NCBI GenBank assembly: GCA_027486835.1
Contig: JAIXOJ010000132.1
Location: 1 to 63,112, forward strand
Source of the DNA: Chitinophagaceae bacterium
GTDB taxonomy: Bacteria; Bacteroidota; Bacteroidia; Chitinophagales; Chitinophagaceae
DNA: 63,112 bases
Direction of reading: 5' to 3'
The notes under the pieces are model-generated. The model saw only the letters and a program-made list of their open reading frames with translations, was not told the origin of the DNA and ran no database searches. The position numbers and the translations under genes are program-made. Of this stretch, positions 33,462-43,478 are shown in pieces (the first letter of the stretch is position 1; each line of letters begins with the position of its first letter).

Positions 33462-34628
33462 ATGGAACTACTTTTCTGGATAAGCTTGTTACTCATTTTT
33501 TACACCTATTTGGGTTATGGCTTGGTTTTGTATGTGATGATTAAAATAAAACGGCTGTTTGTGGGAAAGCCCATTCCACCTTCCGAAGACAATTTACCCA
33601 GCTTAACGGTTATTGTGGCAGCCTACAACGAGCAAGATTTTATCGAACAAAAAATTAGCAATACCCTACAGTTGGCTTATCCACAAGACAAGGTTAAGTA
33701 TGTTTTTGTAACAGATGGGTCAACAGATGCAACGCCTCAAATAGTAGCAAAATATCCACAAATTCAACTACTCCATTCGAATGAAAGAAAGGGAAAAATT
33801 GCCGCCATGCACCGAACCATGCAGCAAATTACCACTGAAGTGGTGGTGTTTACGGATGCCAATACCTTCTTAAACAAACAAGCCCTCATAAAACTAAGCA
33901 GGCATTATGCCAACCCAAAAGTGGGTGCTGTGTCTGGTGAAAAAAGGGTACAAATAGATGAATCTGCCGACGCTACAGCAGGTGAGGGGATGTATTGGAA
34001 ATATGAATCGAAATTAAAAACTTGGGATTCGGAATTATACTCTGTAGTTGGTGCCGCGGGTGAATTGTTTAGTGTGAAAACAGCCTTATACCAACCTGTG
34101 CCACCCAATGCGGTAATTGACGACTTTATGATCTCGATGCTCATTGCCAAAAAAGGGTACAAAATTGTTTATGAACCAGATGCATACGCTAGTGAAAACA
34201 CCTCGGAGAACGTGGGGGAGGAGCTAAAACGAAAAATCCGTATAGCCGCTGGTGGTTTACAATCCATTATTTGGCTAAAAGATTTGCTATTGCCCATCGA
34301 ATATCCTTTACTCAGTTTCCAATACATCAGCCATCGGGTTTTGCGTTGGACTATTACGCCTTACTTGATGATATTGGCTTTTGTATTAAACTGGATGCTG
34401 GTTTTTTCGCAACCTCAATTAATATTGGAGTTGCTATTAGCTGCTCAAGTGGCTTTTTATGGTATGGCATTGTTGGGCTGGTTTTTTGAAAGTAGGCAGG
34501 TGAAAGTGAAGCTGCTTTTTATTCCTTTCTATTTCTGTATGATGAATTATGCCGTGATGGCAGGTATTTCGAGGTATTTGAAAGGCAATCAATCGGTATT
34601 GTGGGAAAAAGCGGGTAGAAAAAAATAA
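33462..34628 (+). CDS. Membrane glycosyltransferase family 2
   Basis: A 388-aa enzyme with an N-terminal membrane helix (residues 4-24), a GT2 catalytic domain (SLTVIVAAYNEQDFIEQKI, VTDGSTDAT, VVVFTDANTF, then the acceptor region NAVIDDFMISMLIAKKGY) and three C-terminal membrane helices. The arrangement resembles NodC/PgaC-like processive enzymes, but the QxxRW motif is replaced (an ISHRVLRWT segment follows), so the activity could be non-processive. Product unknown. It lies 46 bp upstream of the prc gene. Confidence 0.87.
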   Translation: MELLFWISLLLIFYTYLGYGLVLYVMIKIKRLFVGKPIPPSEDNLPSLTVIVAAYNEQDFIEQKISNTLQLAYPQDKVKYVFVTDGSTDATPQIVAKYPQIQLLHSNERKGKIAAMHRTMQQITTEVVVFTDANTFLNKQALIKLSRHYANPKVGAVSGEKRVQIDESADATAGEGMYWKYESKLKTWDSELYSVVGAAGELFSVKTALYQPVPPNAVIDDFMISMLIAKKGYKIVYEPDAYASENTSENVGEELKRKIRIAAGGLQSIIWLKDLLLPIEYPLLSFQYISHRVLRWTITPYLMILAFVLNWMLVFSQPQLILELLLAAQVAFYGMALLGWFFESRQVKVKLLFIPFYFCMMNYAVMAGISRYLKGNQSVLWEKAGRKK

Positions 34629-34674
34629 CCGCTTCTATTTGTAAATAAATTTAAAATCTGGAGAGCAAAAAATC

Positions 34675-36870
34675 ATGAGCATGGGGGTGTTTATTTTAAA
34701 GGGTTTCAGTAAGCGGTTGTTATGGACAGCTAACAATTCAATTAAGATCGTATCGCTAGTTGCTGTTGTGTTATTATCGCATGTGGGAAAGGCGCAATTG
34801 CCCATAAAAGATGCGGCAAAAAATGCGTACTTGATCGTAAGAATGGCAGCTAACTTTCATGTGCAACCTCGCGAGGTGGACGACCAGTTTTCTGATGACC
34901 TATTACGGGCCGTGGTAAAAAAACTAGACCCACAGCGTATTTATTTTACCAAAAATGATGTTGCTTCACTTACCACCCAATATGCTGCTAAGCTCGATAA
35001 CGAGATAATGAGCAGCTCCACGGTGTTTCTGGAAAAGTTGGTTCAACTATATACTCAGCGCCTAAAGCAAGCCGATTCGATGGTAGAAAATATGGGGAAA
35101 AAAACCTTCAATTTTTCGTTGAAAGAAGTGTATTCAGTAGCAGAAGATACCGCTTTTGCAGAGGGGATTGAACAACTGAATACCAAACTCTATAAAAAAA
35201 TAAAACTGGCCGTAGTAGCCAGTGTGGCGGAATCATATCCCCGAAAAGCAACTGCGCTCCAACAAAAAAAATATACCGATAGCATTGAGCCAATCCTTAG
35301 AAAAGGCATCGTAAACAACGCATTGCGTAGCTTCCGGAGCGTTAGCGAAAAAGAACTAGGCGTGGAAAAGAAAGTAGCATTGGTTTATTGCGATGCAATA
35401 GCCAATTGTTTCGACCCGCACACTAATTTTTTTCCACCCGAAGAAAAAGAAGATTTCGAACGGCAATTGGGAAAAAAGCCCCTCATTTTTGGTTTCAGAC
35501 TAGCAGAAACAGAGGACAGTTCCTCCATTATTGACCACCTTGTGCCTGGAAGTCCAGCTTATAAATCTGGACAACTTAACAAAGAGGATAAGATAATTAG
35601 CATACAGTGGGAAGGTAAACCCAAGATTATGGTGGCAGATAAAGGAGTCGATTATGCCAATAGTTTAATTGAGGGAGATCATTCTGGCAAATTAACACTT
35701 ACGGTAAAAAAAAGTGATGGTACGATTCGCCAAGTAGTGCTACAAAAGGAAAAAGTGGACAATGGAGAAGATGATGACCGCGTAAAAAGTTTTTTGCTCA
35801 AAGGCGCTAAATCAATAGGATATATCTCATTGCCTGCCTTTTACATTGATTGGGAAACCAATAATAATGATGTAAATGGTTGTGCCAACGATGTGGCCAA
35901 AGAAATTCTAAAACTGAAAAAAGAAAATATTGATGGATTAATTATCGACCTACGATTCAACGGAGGTGGCTCAGTAAAAGAAGCCATTGATTTAGCAGGA
36001 ATTTTCATCGATGCTGGCCCTGTTGCATTAGTAAAAGGACGTGAAGGCAAAACAATTAGCTTAAAAGACGGGAATAGGGGTACTATTTATGACGGACCAT
36101 TGGTGGTGATGGTTAATGGCTACAGTGCCTCCGCATCTGAAATGTTTGCTGGCACTATGCAAGATTACCATCGGGCTATTATTGCCGGCACCCCCACATT
36201 CGGTAAGGCAACGGGTCAAAAAATTATTCCCTTAGATACAAATTATATAGAAAACAAATCTGCTGCTCCACCCAAAGCAAATAGCTACATTAAACTAACA
36301 GATTTTAAATTGTACAGGGTGTCAGGACAAACAGCGCAAGCTAAAGGTGTGGTACCCGATATAATACTGCCCGATATGTTAAGTGTTAAGGCAAAGCGTG
36401 AATCAAACGAACCCTGTGTATTGCAAGTACAGCCAATAGAGGCTAATAAATATTACCAACCCAATGCTCCCATAAATCTTACGCCACTACAAGCAATTGC
36501 AGCGTCCGAAGTGGATAGCGCTGCTGCATTTGTGGCTTTAAGAAAAGCCCTAGCGCAACTGACTTTAGCAAAACAAAAAAAGGCAAAACCCTTGCTATTA
36601 TCGGAAGTCCTCGCCCAAAAAAACATCAGCATGGAGGAAGATGATGATGAAGACGATGAGGAGATGATGTCTGAGATAGATTCCAGCCTAGAAATGGCAA
36701 AGGAAAAATCGGAGGCGTACTATTCTGTGGAAAATCATAGCTATGAAAACAAAAAACTCCAAGCTAATAGTGAATTGTTAGAAATGAACAGCGAATGGAA
36801 AACGGTACTTAGAAAAGATCCCTACATCAAAGCGGTATTTAGGGTAATAGTGGCAATGGCAGCTAAGTAA
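34675..36870 (+). CDS. prc: Tail-specific (C-terminal processing) protease, S41 family
   Basis: A 731-aa periplasmic serine protease of the Tsp/Prc type. The N-terminal signal/anchor lies at about residues 22-40 (ending KAQ). The N-terminal helical domain has FDPHTNFFPPEEKEDFE, followed by a PDZ domain (about 275-355) and the S41 catalytic domain. Nucleophile S486 in GYSASASEMF and base K511 in FGKATGQ have the same 25-residue spacing as in E. coli Prc. A very acidic insert (EEDDDEDDEEMMSE) occupies about 655-668 in the C-terminal domain. Degrades periplasmic proteins from the C-terminus. Confidence 0.94.
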   Translation: MSMGVFILKGFSKRLLWTANNSIKIVSLVAVVLLSHVGKAQLPIKDAAKNAYLIVRMAANFHVQPREVDDQFSDDLLRAVVKKLDPQRIYFTKNDVASLTTQYAAKLDNEIMSSSTVFLEKLVQLYTQRLKQADSMVENMGKKTFNFSLKEVYSVAEDTAFAEGIEQLNTKLYKKIKLAVVASVAESYPRKATALQQKKYTDSIEPILRKGIVNNALRSFRSVSEKELGVEKKVALVYCDAIANCFDPHTNFFPPEEKEDFERQLGKKPLIFGFRLAETEDSSSIIDHLVPGSPAYKSGQLNKEDKIISIQWEGKPKIMVADKGVDYANSLIEGDHSGKLTLTVKKSDGTIRQVVLQKEKVDNGEDDDRVKSFLLKGAKSIGYISLPAFYIDWETNNNDVNGCANDVAKEILKLKKENIDGLIIDLRFNGGGSVKEAIDLAGIFIDAGPVALVKGREGKTISLKDGNRGTIYDGPLVVMVNGYSASASEMFAGTMQDYHRAIIAGTPTFGKATGQKIIPLDTNYIENKSAAPPKANSYIKLTDFKLYRVSGQTAQAKGVVPDIILPDMLSVKAKRESNEPCVLQVQPIEANKYYQPNAPINLTPLQAIAASEVDSAAAFVALRKALAQLTLAKQKKAKPLLLSEVLAQKNISMEEDDDEDDEEMMSEIDSSLEMAKEKSEAYYSVENHSYENKKLQANSELLEMNSEWKTVLRKDPYIKAVFRVIVAMAAK

Positions 36871-37192
36871 GAAGGTTTAAGAAAATGGCGTCGTTCAATG
36901 TCTATCCATTTTTAGCAAATTAACCTAGAATAAATCAGTCGATGTCTTTTTTTAGTAAGGGAAGCGATTCTTTTAGGGACACACTTCTTTAACCGATAAA
37001 TGAATACAAAAGAAGCAATACGCTGCAAGAAATGTAGCAACAAATACTTAAATGCTCTATTTTTTATGAACGAGTGCTATTGAAAGGAAATAATTTTTTT
37101 ATCTCCAAGAATCGTCTTTTAATACTGATGTTAATTAATTCTATTTATTTGCAACTCAAAGAAAGCAGTTGTATTTTTTGTTAATAAATTAA
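36871..37192. other. Gene-free stretch
   Basis: No gene seen. AT-rich with no strong hairpin. It presumably holds the promoter of the next gene. Confidence 0.4.
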
Positions 37193-38257
37193 ATGAATCG
37201 ATTAAAAATGAGAGTAAGTGGATTAAGGTTGCTAGCTATGTTAATGATAGTTTTTTGTTGGCAACAATGGGCTTTGGCGCAGGCAGATGATTCCCCTGTT
37301 GCCTATATGAACAGCATTAACAATGCACAAGCAGATATGGACAAGAAATATTTCGCTTATGTGAGTGCTTCTGCACATGGAAAAAGATTGAGAAAGGTAG
37401 AAAAACTGAGGCAACAAGCAGTTGAAAGCATTCACACAAGTTTGGTAAATACCCAATTGCTCTTCCCCTACAAAGGCGATAACTCCCTAAAACAAAGCAG
37501 TGTGGATTATATCCAAGTATGCTACAAAATATTCAACGATGATTATGCCAACATTGTTAATATGGAGGAAATTTCAGAACAATCAGTAGATGAAATGCAG
37601 GCTTATTTATTGCTCCAAGAGAAAACAAATGATAAACTAAAGGAAATCAACGAAAAATTTCGTATTGCCTATAAAGCTTTTGCAACCAAATATCAAGTAA
37701 CCCTGAATGAAGACCAATCGGACAAAGGGGCTAAAATGGAGCTTGCAGGCAAGTTGCGCAAGTACCAGCATAAGGTTTATACCCTCTTTTTCAAATGCAA
37801 TTGGGAGGATAACCAACTTGTCAAAGCCCTCAACAACAAAAAAGTGAACGACGCAGAGCAATGCAGAAATATTCTTATCAAGTATGCCGAGGAAGGGTTA
37901 AAAGAATTGGAAACACTTCGTTCTTTTAATGGCGATCCATCTTTGGCCGAAGGTTGCAAAAGCGCATTACTTTACTATAAAAAAGCTGCTGAAACAGATG
38001 TACCCAAGCTCACAGATTTCTATTTGAAGCAAGAGAACTTCTTGAACATGAAAAAATCTTTCGATGCTAAGTCGGCCTCCGACCGTAAAAAGGAAGATGT
38101 GGATGCTTACAATAAAAGTTTGAAGGAATTTAATGCGTCCGTTGATTTGTTTAACCAAACCAACAACAAAACAAACAAGGCCAGAAGCGAAATGATTGAT
38201 AATTGGAATAACGCAGAAAAGAAGTTTATGGATGATAATATGCCATACTTTAAATAG
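37193..38257 (+). CDS. Secreted helical protein, possibly LIC11966-type surface family
   Basis: A 354-aa protein with a signal peptide (residues 1-30, ending ALAQ) and an almost fully helical, charged mature part (YMNSINNAQADMDKKYFAYVSASAHG, then KTNKARSEMIDNWNNAEKKFMDDN). I recall an uncharacterised surface-protein family (LIC11966) with this size and start in Bacteroidota and Leptospira, but this is memory, not a search. No enzymatic motif. Confidence 0.7.
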   Translation: MNRLKMRVSGLRLLAMLMIVFCWQQWALAQADDSPVAYMNSINNAQADMDKKYFAYVSASAHGKRLRKVEKLRQQAVESIHTSLVNTQLLFPYKGDNSLKQSSVDYIQVCYKIFNDDYANIVNMEEISEQSVDEMQAYLLLQEKTNDKLKEINEKFRIAYKAFATKYQVTLNEDQSDKGAKMELAGKLRKYQHKVYTLFFKCNWEDNQLVKALNNKKVNDAEQCRNILIKYAEEGLKELETLRSFNGDPSLAEGCKSALLYYKKAAETDVPKLTDFYLKQENFLNMKKSFDAKSASDRKKEDVDAYNKSLKEFNASVDLFNQTNNKTNKARSEMIDNWNNAEKKFMDDNMPYFK

Positions 38258-38495
38258 TTGTTGGGTATTAACTGAAAGGTTGGTGCAGTTCCTACTAAGA
38301 CCAAAGGCACAAGTAAGGCAGGAAATTCTTTGTTTCTCCATTCCATATTGAGTCAAAGAATGCTTGTTTAGGTAAACTGTATATTCGTAAAGTAGTAATT
38401 GCAATTAATAGTTTAAACACCCCCTTATTTTACAATTACGAAAGGTTAGCATTTCTAGAATAAATCGATTTTTACAATCAGAATCATTTTCAACT

Positions 38496-39005
38496 ATGGA
38501 TAGTATAAAAGAAAACATTAGAACGGTAAATGACAATAAAATTGGGCAACTAAAGGCGATTTTTTATCTTCTGCAAACCAATCTTGAAGAATTTAAGGAC
38601 GAAGTAGATAGCAGTTATGAACTTTTGAAACTTGGAGAGAAGACCAATCTTTCTAAACACATTGAGGATACTATTGAAGACCCACTCAACAGTATCTTCG
38701 GAATTTCGAACGAGATTGACATTCAAATTAAATTGATGATTGATAGAATTATAAAGAGTTTTCTCAATAAGAATGCTGGAATAATAAAAGAGGCATTTAA
38801 AACAAAAACATTGCTAAATGATTTGCATTATTCCATTGTGCTAAAAGAAGATAATATCAGTAACCGAAGTAAAATTTTTGAATTTTTAGACAAGTTTGAT
38901 TTGTTAGACATTTCCAAAAAATATCCAGTCTATTTTCAGTTTGTCCCAGTAGAATTAATTGGTAAAATTTCTACCATTGAAAAGTTAAAAATTGGCGCAG
39001 AATAG
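38496..39005 (+). CDS. Hypothetical protein, first gene of a two-gene module
   Basis: A 169-aa, cytosolic, mostly helical protein with no recognised domain (KIGQLKAIFYLLQTNLEEFKDEVD, IDIQIKLMIDRIIKSFLN). It is directly followed by a HEPN-like gene after a single base, so the two are cotranscribed and probably translationally coupled. Base composition is more AT-rich than neighbouring housekeeping genes, suggesting accessory origin. Could be the partner of a HEPN toxin; unproven. Confidence 0.7.
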   Translation: MDSIKENIRTVNDNKIGQLKAIFYLLQTNLEEFKDEVDSSYELLKLGEKTNLSKHIEDTIEDPLNSIFGISNEIDIQIKLMIDRIIKSFLNKNAGIIKEAFKTKTLLNDLHYSIVLKEDNISNRSKIFEFLDKFDLLDISKKYPVYFQFVPVELIGKISTIEKLKIGAE

Positions 39006-39006
39006 G

Positions 39007-39408
39007 ATGCAGCAACATATAGACCAAGCTTCACACAATAAGAAATTTCATGATTGTATTGAGGAAAATTTTACAGGTCAGTTCCATGATTGGAAAATAA
39101 CTGTATTGTTTTATGTAGCTATACACTATTTAAAAGCATTGTCAGCAAAGCGAGGTATAAATATTGGCGAGACGCATTACGAAATAGAACTGGCAGTAAA
39201 TCCAGATAGAAATAATGCAAAAATGAGAATTACTAAAAGTGCCTGGAGAGAGTATAAAACTTTGTTCAACTATTCAAGAACATCAAGGTACGAAGGGATT
39301 ACAGATTTTGAAACTTTTGAATTACTCAAACAAAGCGACCATTCATTCTGTGTAAAGCATCTTGATAATTTTAAAAAATATATTGAGTCGCAGGGTATTT
39401 CACTATAA
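39007..39408 (+). CDS. HEPN-like protein, second gene of the module
   Basis: A 133-aa helical protein. FHDWKITVLFYVAIHYLKAL matches the first long helix of a HEPN subgroup that usually reads DWxxxxxFYAALHxxxA. The canonical RNase motif (R-x4-6-H) is not evident, so it may lack RNase activity or use a variant. Start ATG 39007 follows the previous stop by one base. A frame from TTG 38992 would overlap it. A perfect hairpin terminator follows. Confidence 0.6.
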   Translation: MQQHIDQASHNKKFHDCIEENFTGQFHDWKITVLFYVAIHYLKALSAKRGINIGETHYEIELAVNPDRNNAKMRITKSAWREYKTLFNYSRTSRYEGITDFETFELLKQSDHSFCVKHLDNFKKYIESQGISL

Positions 39409-39430
39409 AATAATTAGGTGTTACGAATAA

Positions 39431-39468
39431 AAAACAAAAGGCTACCAGTACTGGTAGCCTTTTGTTTT
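39431..39468. terminator. Perfect 38-bp palindromic bidirectional terminator
   Basis: AAAACAAAAGGCTACCAGT joined to its exact reverse complement. It lies between convergent genes and provides T-rich tails on both strands. Confidence 0.9.
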
Positions 39469-39533
39469 TATCAATTTGAGGGGGAAAGGACTTTTTTAAT
39501 TTCTCCTTTAAAAATCCAAAAATCAATAGTCCT

Positions 39534-39938
39534 TTACCAATTAAACACAATATCCAGCTCCATATCTGGGTGTAGGCTGCGTTCAACTGGACAAGTACGG
39601 CCCACTCTTTCTAGAATTTCTTTTTGTTTTTCGTCAAGAGAAAGTGTTTCAGGGAAAAATAAATGAGCTTTTATCCCGCCGATACGCCTTGGCTCAAGTT
39701 TCATAATCTTCGTTACTTCCACTTTGGCTCCAGAAAGATCTATCCCCATTGTGTCAGCTTTGATACCCATGGTGGTTAACATACAACTAGCCAATGCGGT
39801 GGCAACCATATCTGTAGGGCTAAATCTTTCTCCTTTGCCATGATTGTCCACTGGGGCATCGTTTTCTATGATACTACCACTCTGTGTATGCGTCATCTCT
39901 GTTCTTAACGCACCTTTGTAAATTACTGTTGATGTCAT
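39534..39938 (-). CDS. OsmC-family protein
   Basis: A 134-aa peroxiredoxin-like protein. Family cysteines are present in ALASCMLTTM and GRTCPVERSL. NDAPVDNHGKGERFSPTDM is the typical N-terminal part. OsmC/Ohr proteins reduce organic hydroperoxides in the cytosol; the exact subfamily is not assignable by eye. Monocistronic, convergent with the HEPN module. Confidence 0.92.
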   Translation of the reverse strand: MTSTVIYKGALRTEMTHTQSGSIIENDAPVDNHGKGERFSPTDMVATALASCMLTTMGIKADTMGIDLSGAKVEVTKIMKLEPRRIGGIKAHLFFPETLSLDEKQKEILERVGRTCPVERSLHPDMELDIVFNW

Positions 39939-39981
39939 TCTATTACTTTTACATGAATTTTAGAAAACAAATATATTGGCT

Positions 39982-40818
39982 ATGAAGCAAATACTCTTAC
40001 TAATATTAGCTTTTGCTCCTTTTTTTGGCATTGCGCAACAAACAAAAGCGCAATTAAGAAAAAAAAGGGCTGCGGAGCGTGCAGAACGTGTTAACCAACT
40101 TATTAAAGAAGAGGAAGATGGCGCATTGATTTACCAAAAGCAAGGTTTGTTTGCATTCAAATTCAATACAGATGGTTTTGGATTTCTTTACGAACACGGA
40201 AAATATAAAACCATCACCAAAACAAATATTTGGTGGCTGGAGTTGTCAGAAAAAAAACAACGCAACCAGCAAAAATTACAAGCAAGCCCTTCAGCTTCTG
40301 GCGGTGGGAATACGACTGTTTATTCAGTCGGCAACTCTTTTGTATTGGGTAAGCAAAATAATTTTTACCAACTAAAATTAGGCTTTGGTCAGCAACGTTT
40401 ATTAGGCAATAAGGGCAATAAAAATGGTGTTGCTGTTTCTGCCATCTATGGTGGAGGGGTTAGTTTGGGTATGGAAAAACCCTATTACGTGCAAGTAATT
40501 GATCCTACCAGCACTGCCGACAACCCAATTATCGACATAAAATATACAGACAAGCCAAACGTATTTTTAAGTGCGTCTGATATTTATGGTTCATCTGGTT
40601 TTTCTAAAGGATTGAGCGAGATAAATTTTGTTCCTGGCCTTCAAACCCGATTAGCCCTCCGTTTCGATTATGGTAGATACAGAGATGCTTTATCTGCTAT
40701 CGAGCTGGGTTTAGGTGCCGATTTTTATTCAAAGAAAATTCAGATAATGGCCATTTCGCCAGCACAAAACTTCTTTTTTAATGCTTATGTAGCATTGGAA
40801 TTTGGCAAGCGCCATTAA
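39982..40818 (+). CDS. Outer-membrane beta-barrel-like protein
   Basis: A secreted protein of 278 aa. The signal peptide (MKQILLLILAFAPFFGIAQ) supports start 39982 rather than the ATG 6 bp upstream. A basic helical segment (RKKRAAERAERVNQ) is followed by alternating beta-strand patterns (FAFKFNTDGFGFLYEHG, NNFYQLKLGFGQQRLLGNKG, TRLALRFDYG) and a terminal aromatic strand (FNAYVALEFGKRH) typical of outer-membrane barrels. Function unknown. Upstream of lipA, 143 bp apart. Confidence 0.75.
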   Translation: MKQILLLILAFAPFFGIAQQTKAQLRKKRAAERAERVNQLIKEEEDGALIYQKQGLFAFKFNTDGFGFLYEHGKYKTITKTNIWWLELSEKKQRNQQKLQASPSASGGGNTTVYSVGNSFVLGKQNNFYQLKLGFGQQRLLGNKGNKNGVAVSAIYGGGVSLGMEKPYYVQVIDPTSTADNPIIDIKYTDKPNVFLSASDIYGSSGFSKGLSEINFVPGLQTRLALRFDYGRYRDALSAIELGLGADFYSKKIQIMAISPAQNFFFNAYVALEFGKRH

Positions 40819-40961
40819 ACTATTCATTTTACTTGATTTACGATAGTCCAAAACTTTTCGATTGTTTGAATTGCGTTTTTAGAAATAAAAACCGCTTCTT
40901 TGTATTCTGGTGAACAAAGCAGTACACCATTTCTGTTACTTTACATTTCAAAGAGAAATAA

Positions 40962-41903
40962 ATGCAAGAATTACCCGTAGTTAATGCCATTCCCACAGAT
41001 TCTGTCATAAAAAAGCCCAATTGGCTGAGAGTTAAGCTCCCAATTGGCGAAAACTATAAGCATGTAAGAGGGCTGGTTGACCAACACAAGCTACATACCA
41101 TTTGCGAAAGCGGCAACTGTCCTAATATGGGGGAATGCTGGGGCGAAGGCACGGCTACATTTATGATTTTGGGTAATGTTTGTACCCGCAGTTGTGCTTT
41201 TTGTGCGGTGGCTACGGGTCGGCCAGATGCGGTGGACTGGGATGAACCACAACGTGTGGCCGAAGCCATCCATTTAATGAGGGTAAAACATGCCGTAATC
41301 ACTAGCGTGGATAGAGATGAATTGAAAGACGGGGGCTCCATCATTTGGTACAATACCATAAAAGCGGTGAAAGCACTTAACCCAACCACTACACTAGAAA
41401 CATTGATACCTGACTTTAGAGGATTTAAAGACCAGATACAACGCATTATAGATGCAGCACCAGAAGTGGTAAGCCACAACATGGAAACCGTGGAACGTAA
41501 TACCCGAAAAGTGCGTATTCAAGCCAAATACCATCGAAGCCTAGAGGTGCTAGATACGCTAAAACAAGGCGGTATGCGCACCAAAACAGGTATCATGCTC
41601 GGCATTGGCGAAACCAAAGAGGAGGTAATTGAAACGATGGAACATTTGAGAAATGTGCAGGTAGATGTACTAACACTGGGTCAATACCTCCAACCTACCA
41701 AAAAACACTTGCCTGTGCAACGCTATGTTCATCCTGATGAATTTGCCGAGTTGAGAGAAATTGGTTATGAACTAGGGTTTGACTACGTAGAGAGCGGCCC
41801 ATTGGTGCGGTCTTCCTACCACAGCGAAAAACATGTTTACGCTGGTTATGGTAGAATGAAATGGAAGCAAGAGAAAACAGCGAGTTTGCTGGCATCAGTT
41901 TAG
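40962..41903 (+). CDS. lipA: Lipoyl synthase
   Basis: Radical-SAM enzyme that inserts two sulfurs into octanoyl groups of lipoate-dependent enzymes. At 313 aa, both iron-sulfur motifs are present: the auxiliary cluster [12 protein letters not shown] (C48, C53, C59) and the radical-SAM CTRSCAFC (C74, C78, C81). The C-terminal [11 protein letters not shown] segment carries the conserved RSSY serine. Followed by a strong terminator. lipB is not adjacent. Confidence 0.97.
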   Translation: MQELPVVNAIPTDSVIKKPNWLRVKLPIGENYKHVRGLVDQHKLHTICESGNCPNMGECWGEGTATFMILGNVCTRSCAFCAVATGRPDAVDWDEPQRVAEAIHLMRVKHAVITSVDRDELKDGGSIIWYNTIKAVKALNPTTTLETLIPDFRGFKDQIQRIIDAAPEVVSHNMETVERNTRKVRIQAKYHRSLEVLDTLKQGGMRTKTGIMLGIGETKEEVIETMEHLRNVQVDVLTLGQYLQPTKKHLPVQRYVHPDEFAELREIGYELGFDYVESGPLVRSSYHSEKHVYAGYGRMKWKQEKTASLLASV

Positions 41904-41973
41904 TGTTTTTCAGAAAACGATTCAATTTTTTTAATGATTGACAAGTTTAAGTACATAATTCTATTACCTTACC

Positions 41974-42013
41974 AACCCGAAAGCTAGTTACAGGCTTTCG
42001 GGTTCTTTTTTTT
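41974..42013 (+). terminator. lipA terminator
   Basis: AACCCGAAAGC...GCTTTCGGGTT stem followed by C and an unbroken T-run. Confidence 0.9.
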
Positions 42014-42116
42014 CTGGTATTCTTTAACACGGTTAATAATGATTTTAAGGTTACCTAAAGCCTTGGTAAGGCATTAAAAAATTGTCGTGTCTTTGTTTTA
42101 TAAAACTTTTCAGGCT

Positions 42117-42725
42117 ATGAAAATTGTTCGTCTGCTTTGTGTTTGCATTTTGCTGTTGATTATTACAACTGCTGTTAAAGCGCAGCATGGGGAGAATGAT
42201 ACCATTAAAGTTCATGCCTTTATAACGCCAGAGGGCGATACCATTCCAATGGGCTATATGCCACAGGTATTTGTGTATGCAAAAATGAATGCCAAATGGA
42301 AAAGATATTGGAACGAGTGGACAAGATTGCGAAATGCCGTTTATGTTACCTATCCTTATGCAAAAGCTGCCAGCAAAACCATCAACGAAATCAATGCACA
42401 ATTAGTCAATGTTACTGACAAAGAAAAACGCAAAGCCATCATCCATTCAAAGGAAAAAGAAATGCGAAAACAGTTTGCCGACAAACTCACCCAACTATCG
42501 GTGTATCAAGGCAAGGTGTTGATGAAATTAATTTTTAGGGAAACAGGCGAAAATTGTTTCGAGATAATCAAAGAATATAAAGGCGGCTTTAACGCAGGTT
42601 TCTGGCAGTCTGTTGCCTTTGTATTTGGCAGCAGCCTTAAGCAGAACTACGATCCCGATGGGCAAGACCAATTGATGGAAACCATAGTAAGAGATGTGGA
42701 AAGAATGTATGGATATAGAGGGTAG
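42117..42725 (+). CDS. DUF4294 secreted protein
   Basis: A protein of 202 aa from ATG 42117. The signal peptide (MKIVRLLCVCILLLIITT, cleaved after KAQ) supports this start over the ATG at 42087. The DUF4294 pattern follows: IPMGYMPQVFVYAK, RLRNAVYVTYPYAKAASKTINEINAQL, LIFRETGENCFEIIKEYKGG and NYDPDGQDQLMETIV. The family is a Bacteroidota-specific envelope protein of unknown function. Confidence 0.87.
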   Translation: MKIVRLLCVCILLLIITTAVKAQHGENDTIKVHAFITPEGDTIPMGYMPQVFVYAKMNAKWKRYWNEWTRLRNAVYVTYPYAKAASKTINEINAQLVNVTDKEKRKAIIHSKEKEMRKQFADKLTQLSVYQGKVLMKLIFRETGENCFEIIKEYKGGFNAGFWQSVAFVFGSSLKQNYDPDGQDQLMETIVRDVERMYGYRG

Positions 42726-42809
42726 ATGCTGTGTGCTAATTAGAATGTTATGATTAGTGTTTATCTATACAATCCAGAAAAATAGTTGTTATATAGGGCA
42801 ATCTTTTTC

Positions 42810-43454
42810 TCAAAGAAACAATTCAAGGTATTTTAAAAACGCTTGCCGGTCTATCATGCCAGCGCCTAGGCTTTCTAAATGAGGGGTGTACACTTGGCAA
42901 TCAATTAATACAATTCCTTCCTTTTTTAATAGTTCCACATAGTTGATAAAGGCGTATTTGCTCGCATTGGATTGGTGGGCAAACATGCTTTCACCAAAAA
43001 ATAGTTGACCCATTTTAATTCCGTACAGGCCGCCCACTAATTGGCCTTTACACCATGTTTCAGCACTGTGCGCATACCCCATATGGTGCAACTTAGTGTA
43101 AGCATCCACTATTTCGTTTCCTATCCAAGTACCGTCCTGCCCTTTGCGTTCTTTGTTTCTACACTCGTTAATCACTTGTGCAAATGCTTGATTAGTGGTT
43201 AAGCTAAAGTACCCTTTTTTCAGAACAGATTTCATGCTGCTACTCACCTTTAATTCGTTGGGTTTCAATACAAACCGAGGATCAGGACTCCACCAAAGCG
43301 GCACATCTCCATCAAACCAGGGGAATATTCCCTTTTGGTAGGCTAGTATTAATCTTTCGGGGTTTAGGTCGCCACCCATGGCCAATAATCCATCTTCTAG
43401 GGCATCAGAAACAGGAGGAAACCATAGCCTATCTGATAAAACCTGTAATGACAT
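42810..43454 (-). CDS. aat: Leucyl/phenylalanyl-tRNA--protein transferase
   Basis: Adds Leu or Phe to N-terminal Arg/Lys of proteins, creating N-degrons. At 214 aa it has typical length, with GLLAMGGDLNPERLILAYQKGIFPW, WWSPDPRFVL and the core GGLYGIKMGQLFFGESMF. It lies 24 bp downstream of clpS on the same strand, so the two form an N-degron operon. Confidence 0.95.
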   Translation of the reverse strand: MSLQVLSDRLWFPPVSDALEDGLLAMGGDLNPERLILAYQKGIFPWFDGDVPLWWSPDPRFVLKPNELKVSSSMKSVLKKGYFSLTTNQAFAQVINECRNKERKGQDGTWIGNEIVDAYTKLHHMGYAHSAETWCKGQLVGGLYGIKMGQLFFGESMFAHQSNASKYAFINYVELLKKEGIVLIDCQVYTPHLESLGAGMIDRQAFLKYLELFL

Positions 43455-43478
43455 TAGCTTAGAAAAAAGGGTGAGTAA

